This document shows positions 58,902 through 64,000 of a DNA stretch of 64,000 nt, piece by piece. The first letter of the stretch is position 1. Every line of letters starts with the position of its first letter. The stretch comes from RUG11241 sp964560085 (GTDB taxonomy: Bacteria > Bacillota_I > Bacilli_A > RF39 > UBA660). Both the position numbers and the translations under genes were made by a program. The notes beneath the pieces were generated by a model. The model did no database searches. It worked only from the letters and a program-made list of their open reading frames with translations, and was not told where the DNA came from. The stretch lies in contig CAZLKF010000003.1 in assembly GCA_964560085.1 (NCBI GenBank), positions 1 to 64,000 of the forward strand. The letters run 5' to 3'.

Positions 58902-58923
58902 AAAGCAGAATCATATCTGCTTT
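58902..58923 (-). terminator. Terminator after YwaF-like gene
   Basis: AAAGCAGA/TCTGCTTT hairpin, loop of six, with a U run on the minus strand. Confidence 0.82.
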
Positions 58924-59672
58924 TCAACAACTTCCTTTTTGATTTTTGTAAATGGTAAATACACCATATAAGCACCTAATGTCAAGATTGGAATATATAT
59001 TAAGTCGCAAACAATAAATCCATATTTTGCACTTATATCTTTAAAAATAATGAGTGATGAAGTTTCTGGACCAATAAAGAACATATTAATATCTTTTAGT
59101 ATTAAATTAATTATAAAAGCAACTACACAAAGAGATAAAAATAACACAATATTCGCTTTAAAATCTTTTATTTTGTATTGAATGTTTTGATTCAAGCCAA
59201 CTAATAAACCTATAAATGTTATTAACATATGCCAGATAAAAGCATGATATGTTAATGAATAATATTCATGAATTAAACCGGATGGTTCAAAAAACGAAAT
59301 AAAACCACCTAACAAATTATAAGATATCAGAAAAATGCACACAGCTTTGTATACTTTCTTATTTTTAATGAAAGGTATTGCTAGACATATATACATAGGT
59401 ATACTGCATAACTGAAAAGGAAATATCCAATTTTGGTAAATCCCCTCACCAATATAATATGTATAAAACAATTGTTTATATAGTTCACAAATAAAAAGAA
59501 AAATTCCAAAAGAGAATAATAACCAATTCAGTTTCTTCAATGAAATTTTTCTGAACTTATAACTTATAATTAAAGATAATCCAAGTCCTAAGATAAAAAA
59601 AATTAAATGAAATACACCATATGGTTTGACTAATTCCATTTCTGTCGCCGTTGCCTTTAAAAAATCATACAT
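58911..59672 (-). CDS. YwaF-type integral membrane protein (TIGR02206 family)
   Basis: 253 aa, about six transmembrane helices. Family features: FHLIFFILGLGLSLIISYKFRK at the start, the conserved NWIFPFQLCSIPMYICLAIPF and SYNLLGGFISFFEPSG, then HAFIWHMLITFIGLLVGL. The family is widespread in Firmicutes and has no established function. The gene is 9 nt downstream of dgkA and probably co-transcribed with it. Confidence 0.85.
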   Translation of the reverse strand: MYDFLKATATEMELVKPYGVFHLIFFILGLGLSLIISYKFRKISLKKLNWLLFSFGIFLFICELYKQLFYTYYIGEGIYQNWIFPFQLCSIPMYICLAIPFIKNKKVYKAVCIFLISYNLLGGFISFFEPSGLIHEYYSLTYHAFIWHMLITFIGLLVGLNQNIQYKIKDFKANIVLFLSLCVVAFIINLILKDINMFFIGPETSSLIIFKDISAKYGFIVCDLIYIPILTLGAYMVYLPFTKIKKEVVEKQI

Positions 59673-59681
59673 AATAATCTC

Positions 59682-60032
59682 CTACATCTTTGGAATGAAA
59701 ATCATCAAACCAATAATCGCTGATGTGATAGCAACTATTAAAACAGCTCCAGCAGATATGTCTTTAGCAAGTTTTGCTTTTGGATGTTTATTTGGCATTG
59801 CTAAATCTGTATTTATCTCAATTGCTGTATTAATCATTTCAACACCTATTACTAAACCAAAACAGAAAACACACTCTTTCCATTCTTCCAAACTGATATT
59901 ATAAATTATTCCTAATATTATAACTAATATCATGATAAATAAATGAATTTTCATATTTCTTTCGGTTTTCATAACTGAAAACATTCCATTAAAAGCATGT
60001 TTGAAACTATTAAATATATTCTTACTTTTCAT
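59682..60032 (-). CDS. dgkA: Undecaprenol/diacylglycerol kinase DgkA
   Basis: 116 aa with three membrane helices. The signature is VEMINTAIEINTDLAMPNKHPKAKLAKDISAGAVLI, carrying the ENTAIE and AKDxxAGAVL active-site motifs. In Gram-positives this enzyme phosphorylates undecaprenol to feed cell-wall lipid carrier pools. RBS AGGG. It adjoins the IS110 insertion at its 5' side. Confidence 0.93.
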   Translation of the reverse strand: MKSKNIFNSFKHAFNGMFSVMKTERNMKIHLFIMILVIILGIIYNISLEEWKECVFCFGLVIGVEMINTAIEINTDLAMPNKHPKAKLAKDISAGAVLIVAITSAIIGLMIFIPKM

Positions 60033-60090
60033 TATACAACCCTATTCTAAAATAACTTTTATACAATAATTATAACATGTATTATATTAA

Positions 60091-60132
60091 ACATAAAGAT
60101 TTTTACTTAACGAAAGTTTATAATCTTTATGT
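60091..60132 (+). terminator. Long hairpin beside the IS110 element
   Basis: A 10-bp perfect inverted repeat (ACATAAAGAT at 60091-60100, complement at 60123-60132) encloses 22 nt and is followed by a T run on plus. It could be a terminator of the interrupted flank or part of the element end. Confidence 0.5.
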
Positions 60133-60139
60133 TTTTTGC

Positions 60140-60310
60140 TATTATAAAGCAATCGGTAAAGACGGATTATAACAGGTACTTTCAAGTACGTTTTTGTGAA
60201 TGTCTGCCATATAATTATTTATTAATTCGGTTGTAGATAATGGAACGTTAGAGTTCGGATGATTAAGCATGTAGGAATATAGGTAATTCAATATGGTACT
60301 AACCGAAATA
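60140..60310 (+). ncRNA. Candidate bridge RNA region of the IS110 element
   Basis: IS110 elements of this layout are known to encode a structured bridge RNA in the non-coding end before the recombinase gene. Here the gap contains a hairpin (GTACTT/AAGTAC, 60176-60189) and a 7-bp long-range stem (TTCGGTT 60226-60232 with AACCGAA 60301-60307) enclosing a 68-nt loop right before the ribosome site. The guide loops cannot be assigned without the element ends. Confidence 0.5.
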
Positions 60311-60330
60311 TTATTGAAAGGAGATAGTTT

Positions 60331-61518
60331 ATGGAACACATTTTAAGTTTCGATATTGCTAAAGGTAGAAGTGTTTATTGTTTTATGGATGCATTAAAAA
60401 ATACAATTATAAATGCAACATTAATCGAACACAATAAAAAAGAATTTAATAATTTATATGATATTATTAAAGACTATTCTGACTTGGTTGTTATTATGGA
60501 ATCAACTTCTATTTATCATTTGTCTGTAGAAAATTATTTTAGATCTAAAAATATAAAAACTATTGTTATGAATCCAAAATTAGTTAAACAATTTAAAGAT
60601 ACTTTAAATAAATCCAAAACTGATAAATTAGATTGTTTTAAAATAGCTAGATGTTACCTTGGAACTATTGATACATTTTATCAAAAAGATGATGAATATT
60701 TTATCTATAATCCTTTAGCTAGGCAATACTGGTCTTTGATTGAAGGACAAACTAGGTTAAAAAATAGATACAAACAATTAATTGAAACTATTTTTCCAGA
60801 ATTTAATGAATTATTTAATGATTTATACAGTGATTTAGCATTAAGTTTTATTCATGATTTTCCACATCCTGATTTATTTATTAATAGAAGATTAGATTTT
60901 CTTATGAATTATTTGAAAGAAAAAAATGGAACTACTCAAGCATATAGATTTAAAAGCAAAGTTTTAAAAATGAAAAATATTGCTAGTAATTCATTATGTT
61001 ATGTTACATTTAATTCTTACCAAGTTCAAAATCTTGTTCAAACAATTGAAATGATTCAATATCACAAGTCAGAACTAAATAAAATCAAAGAACAATTAAT
61101 CAATGAATTAAAAGATACTAAGTTATTTAAAATAATTAATTCTATACCTGGTTTTGGAGAATTTAGTACTGCATTGTTTTTAGCTGAAGTTGGCGATATT
61201 ACTAGATTTGATAATAAGTATCAATTTATATCATTCATTGGAATTGATTCTGTTATTTCACAGTCTGGTGTTTCTGCTTATCATGGACCAATTTCTAAAA
61301 CAGGATGTAAGTATGGAAGAACTATTTTATTTAATGTGGTTACCACATTGATTCAAATATCAGCACATACAGATTCAAGCAATCAAGTCTATTTGTTTTT
61401 TAGAAAAAAACAATCCGAAGGAAAACATCATTATAAATGCATAATCGCCTGCGAAACAAAATTATGTAAAATCATTTATAAGCTATGCTCTTCAGATTGT
61501 CTATACCGAAACAAATAG
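60331..61518 (+). CDS. IS110-family transposase/recombinase
   Basis: 395 aa. The N-terminal DEDD RuvC-like domain (FDIAKG with Asp8, VVIMESTSIYH, NKSKTDKLDCFKIA) and the C-terminal Transposase_20 domain (NSIPGFGEFSTALFLAEVGDITRFDN, FIGIDSVISQSGVSAYHG with the nucleophilic Ser near residue 312, SKTGCKYGRTILFNV) are complete, so the element may be active. The RBS is AAAGGAG. IS110 enzymes recombine through a serine and RNA guide rather than a DDE mechanism. Confidence 0.93.
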   Translation: MEHILSFDIAKGRSVYCFMDALKNTIINATLIEHNKKEFNNLYDIIKDYSDLVVIMESTSIYHLSVENYFRSKNIKTIVMNPKLVKQFKDTLNKSKTDKLDCFKIARCYLGTIDTFYQKDDEYFIYNPLARQYWSLIEGQTRLKNRYKQLIETIFPEFNELFNDLYSDLALSFIHDFPHPDLFINRRLDFLMNYLKEKNGTTQAYRFKSKVLKMKNIASNSLCYVTFNSYQVQNLVQTIEMIQYHKSELNKIKEQLINELKDTKLFKIINSIPGFGEFSTALFLAEVGDITRFDNKYQFISFIGIDSVISQSGVSAYHGPISKTGCKYGRTILFNVVTTLIQISAHTDSSNQVYLFFRKKQSEGKHHYKCIIACETKLCKIIYKLCSSDCLYRNK

Positions 61519-61623
61519 ACTTTTACCTATAATTTTTAAAATTTGAGGTATCTCAGTTCTTTTTGTCATGTCTATAATAACATAATTATTATGATTTGAC
61601 AAAACTTAGATAATCACAAGAAA

Positions 61624-61643
61624 AGTAGATTATATAATCTACT
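61624..61643 (-). terminator. Terminator after tmk
   Basis: A 20-bp perfect palindrome (arms AGTAGATTAT) that includes the tmk stop codon, followed by a U-rich run on the minus strand. Confidence 0.85.
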
Positions 61644-62337
61644 CACAATTTTTTTGTAAAACGAGCAATTGTTCTTTAACATATTGATATAATGCTTCAT
61701 TAATTTCTTCAATTGATTTAATTTCTTTTTTCTCACAACACTCAATTGTATAAAAACCATATTTTTTAGCAATTTCCATATAACTATTTTCAGCATTAAT
61801 TAAATGTTCAGCACTTGCTTCATTTTGATCTGCTTTTTCAATTCTACCTTCCTTTAATCTTACAGAAGCTTCATAAGGCATATGTAAGAAAACTTTTATA
61901 TCAGCTTCTGGCAACTCTAAAAGATGAAATTCTAAATCTTCTAGCCATTGATACATAGCGTTACGTGAAGATGCTTCTCTAAACTTACATCCTTGATGAG
62001 CCATATTTGAATATACATAACGATCTAATATAACATTTTCACCATTTCTCAATTGATTAATGATTGTCGCAATATTGTATTTGCGGTCAGCGGCAAAATA
62101 AAGAGCTGATACTTTAGGATCAACATTTGGTGCCGTTTCTGAAAACCATCCTTCACAAATGTAATCTTTTCCAAGATATGGACCGCCAACAATTTTGCCA
62201 GTTGGTGAATTATAATTTGGAAAACTGAATTTACTAACTTTTATACCATCTTCTCTTAATCTTTCAATTAACAATTCCGATTGTGTCTGTTTTCCTGAGC
62301 AATCTGTTCCCTCAATTACAATTAATTTACCTTCCAT
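61639..62337 (-). CDS. tmk: Thymidylate kinase
   Basis: 232 aa. Converts dTMP to dTDP. P-loop in VIEGTDCSGKQTQSELL, the DR(Y/H) motif LDRYVYSNMAHQ, and the lid region KEGRIEKADQNEASAEHL. The sequence resembles the dNMP-kinase type with extra length (QGCKFREASSRNAMYQWLEDLEFHLLELPEADIKVFLHM). Its ATG overlaps the end of thyX by 11 nt, so dTMP synthesis and its phosphorylation are translationally coupled. Confidence 0.93.
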   Translation of the reverse strand: MEGKLIVIEGTDCSGKQTQSELLIERLREDGIKVSKFSFPNYNSPTGKIVGGPYLGKDYICEGWFSETAPNVDPKVSALYFAADRKYNIATIINQLRNGENVILDRYVYSNMAHQGCKFREASSRNAMYQWLEDLEFHLLELPEADIKVFLHMPYEASVRLKEGRIEKADQNEASAEHLINAENSYMEIAKKYGFYTIECCEKKEIKSIEEINEALYQYVKEQLLVLQKNCE

Positions 62338-63733
62338 TTTTTAGTACATTAACCTTTCCACAGCTTTCTTTTCCCTCATGACAAACTCCAAAAACTTCAC
62401 AATCGGGGCCTAATACACTTGCATATAATGGTGCTACTTCTTTGACCAAATTACGCATTTCACTAGCAACATTTCTAATTTCCCATTGAGCTTTTGTACA
62501 AATACGCAAACGAGCAATATGAGCAAGTGTTGCTCCATCCATATTGGTTTCAATGTTAAGCATTGTACCAGCTAAATAAAAGTAAATTAGATCTTCATCT
62601 CTGACACCAGAATTTTTAAATTTCAAATAAACTTGATTGTTTATTTCATATATTTGATCAAATTTTTCTTTAGCTGACACTAAAATGGAATGTGGTGCCT
62701 TATATTGGGTTAAATCTCTAATTGGCACAAAATCGGGAATCATCAAATCATGCGTACGATGACGTGTTATATGGGTTAGAACTGCTAATGAAATTGGTAT
62801 TTGGAAGCGAAAATTAACTTGTTTAAATTCTTCTTTTCCTTCTTCGACAATTTTAATCATTAATTCTTTTAATAATTCAGAATTGTTAGCTAAAACTTTT
62901 TCATAAAATGTTAAAGCTTTCTCATAACTAAATCCATATACGCGCATTAATGAGGACGTTATTATTACTTTATCGGCATCAGATGTATATGATAACAACT
63001 TAACATTATCAATTATTTTGTATTCAGAATCATCAATATATTGATTTAATAAGTCTTCCACAACGTCTGTGTTTTTATTTTCAACAGCATCGACTGTTTT
63101 CTTTAAATAAGGAACATATTTCTCCATAATCTCATAAAATTTATCACCTAACTCGTGAAGTTCTGCAATGTTACTTTCTTTTCCCTTAGTAAGTGACACA
63201 ATAAAATTCTTAAACACATGAGCATCAATTCCCATAATAATATTACTATTAAAAGAATATGGTAATATAAAACGAGCATCTTCCTTTTTTATTCCTAATT
63301 CTAATAACTCACTATAACTTTTGAATAAAAAGCGCATATGTTTCATATAATCTTCTTGTAATTGTTTATTATCTGATAAAACATTACCAGTTTTATCACG
63401 AAAATCCGGAACATAATAGCCGGCATTAGTAAAATCAACTTCTCTTCTTGATTTTATCGTAAAAGACGAAAAGCGTTCTTTAATTAAAGTTTGTTCTACA
63501 ATTGGTGATACATCTTCTAAAGCAAACACTAAATAATCATGATCAGTAATTGAATCATGACCCATGCTTATTACTCTTTCAATAAATCTTTTGTTTTTTT
63601 CATAATCATCACAAGATTTATAAACTTCCATAACAGTTCCAGGAAAACGTGATAATTTTCCAGCTGTTGCTACCATTTTTATTCTTTCTTCAACATTTTG
63701 TTTCCGATAAACGGCTAATAATTTTATTCTCAT
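62327..63733 (-). CDS. thyX: FAD-dependent thymidylate synthase ThyX, double-length
   Basis: 468 aa from ATG 63733 behind AAGGTGGGT; ordinary ThyX is 220-250 aa. It makes dTMP from dUMP with FAD. The two halves each align with ThyX by eye. The N-half keeps the GH(D)SxTDH and the S...SRR part of the RHRxxSxxxxSxR motif but has KER instead of RHR (85-87). The C-half has RHR (about 325) but not the S...SRR part, and keeps LRICTKAQWEI (about 408-418). A C-terminal CEVFGVCHEGKESCGK adds cysteines. Extended -10 (TG-C-TATAAT, 63760-63755) upstream. Confidence 0.85.
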   Translation of the reverse strand: MRIKLLAVYRKQNVEERIKMVATAGKLSRFPGTVMEVYKSCDDYEKNKRFIERVISMGHDSITDHDYLVFALEDVSPIVEQTLIKERFSSFTIKSRREVDFTNAGYYVPDFRDKTGNVLSDNKQLQEDYMKHMRFLFKSYSELLELGIKKEDARFILPYSFNSNIIMGIDAHVFKNFIVSLTKGKESNIAELHELGDKFYEIMEKYVPYLKKTVDAVENKNTDVVEDLLNQYIDDSEYKIIDNVKLLSYTSDADKVIITSSLMRVYGFSYEKALTFYEKVLANNSELLKELMIKIVEEGKEEFKQVNFRFQIPISLAVLTHITRHRTHDLMIPDFVPIRDLTQYKAPHSILVSAKEKFDQIYEINNQVYLKFKNSGVRDEDLIYFYLAGTMLNIETNMDGATLAHIARLRICTKAQWEIRNVASEMRNLVKEVAPLYASVLGPDCEVFGVCHEGKESCGKVNVLKNGR

Positions 63734-63754
63734 ATCTACCCACCTTACTATTAA

Positions 63755-63763
63755 ATTATAGCA
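63755..63763 (-). promoter_or_regulatory. Extended -10 promoter of thyX-tmk
   Basis: TGCTATAAT on the minus strand, about 22 nt before the thyX ATG, with no strong -35. Confidence 0.55.
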
Positions 63764-63800
63764 CACAAACATTTGTTTAAAAAGTCTTTTTTGATAAAAA

Positions 63801-63822
63801 AACAAACTACTAAAAGTTTGTT
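63801..63822 (-). terminator. Terminator after tRNA-Lys
   Basis: AACAAACT/AGTTTGTT hairpin with a six-base loop, followed by seven U on the minus strand. Confidence 0.85.
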
Positions 63823-63832
63823 ATTAACAAAT

Positions 63833-63908
63833 TGGTGGACTGTCAGGGACTCGAACCCTGGACCCACTGATTAAGAGTCAGTTGCTCTACCGACTGAGCT
63901 AACAATCC
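63833..63908 (-). tRNA. tRNA-Lys (anticodon CTT)
   Basis: Minus-strand cloverleaf: acceptor GGATTGT/ACAGTCC with one G-U pair, D arm AGCTCAGTCGGTAGAGC, anticodon arm ACTGA-CTCTTAA-TCAGT giving CTT, T arm CCAGG-GTTCGAG-TCCCTG region, discriminator A and encoded CCA. Reads AAG. Confidence 0.95.
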
Positions 63909-64000
63909 AACATTTCTTTTATATTATAGCACATTTTTTTTGTTTGAAAAGAGGAAAATTATAATTTGTAATATTTTGTTGTTTTAAAAACTTCAATATG

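Larger units (their letters stand above)
60133..61545 (+). mobile_element. IS110-family insertion sequence (boundaries approximate)
   Basis: A complete IS110-type transposase gene with ~190 nt of non-coding sequence on its left side and a short right end. IS110 elements have no terminal inverted repeats, so the exact ends cannot be read from one copy; the given limits are estimates. It sits between dgkA and tmk, genes of the opposite direction, with no gene visibly interrupted. Confidence 0.75.

Noticed and set aside
60142..60339. 65-codon frame on minus across the IS110 left end
   Set aside because: It overlaps the transposase start and the structured non-coding end, and has no known domain; more likely chance than a gene, though a comparison of IS copies would settle it.

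Overview
The window is a very AT-rich chromosome segment from a low-GC Gram-positive bacterium (Bacillota, class Bacilli in the broad sense). It carries sporulation genes (gerQ, yabP, a yabQ-like gene, spoVG, veg, yabG, yunB) next to a reduced and divergent housekeeping set (RNA polymerase delta, ArgS, PrfB with its programmed frameshift, LigA, FtsEX, ValS under a T-box, class III ribonucleotide reductase, ThyX). UGA is a normal stop: an RF2 gene is present and UGA ends real genes. The anaerobic NrdD/NrdG pair suggests an anaerobe. An uncultured gut lineage near Erysipelotrichia/RF39-type Bacilli would fit, but that placement is inference from gene content. Almost all genes are on the minus strand.

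Layout: 1-5.7 kb, tRNA-Thr, rpoE-argS-ywiB, a divergent class A PBP and a long PduL-like protein. 5.7-10 kb, sporulation and division cluster (gerQ, lemA-like, divIC-like, yabQ/yabP, spoVG, veg, yabG). 10-15.6 kb, ftsE-ftsX, prfB, ligA. 15.6-30.8 kb, envelope genes: a 716-aa Ig-like surface protein, ddl-murF-hydrolase operon, polysaccharide deacetylase, RlmC/RlmD-type methyltransferase, two tandem Ig-plus-cysteine-peptidase proteins, yutD, a glycosyl-hydrolase-like protein and yunB. 31.6-36.2 kb, one 1523-aa repeat-rich secreted protein. 36.3-39.4 kb, nrdD-nrdG, with the glycyl-radical tail of NrdD encoded as a separate 54-aa ORF. 39.6-50.9 kb, pilin-like protein, second deacetylase, T-box-valS, phosphatase, tRNA-Asn, VanY-type carboxypeptidase, KsgA/Erm-like methylase, an ACT-less Rel and a DUF362 protein. 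50.9-60 kb, an accessory stretch of lipoproteins, a CDF transporter, a LuxR-type membrane regulator and three XRE regulators with inverted repeats near two of them. 60.1-61.5 kb, an IS110-family element with a candidate bridge-RNA region. 61.6-64 kb, tmk, a double-length thyX and tRNA-Lys.

The genes work mostly in cell-wall and surface construction, sporulation, and nucleotide or DNA supply. A recurring design is an N-terminal membrane anchor followed by DUF5011/HYR-like Ig repeats and an exchangeable C-terminal module (deacetylase, two cysteine peptidases, VanY carboxypeptidase, or an unknown domain ending in an HTF...YYWVSSE motif). The observations most worth a second look are the in-frame split NrdD, the fused ThyX with its active-site motifs divided between halves, the IS110 non-coding end, the attenuator-like leader before rel, and -10 boxes that abut Shine-Dalgarno sequences across the window.
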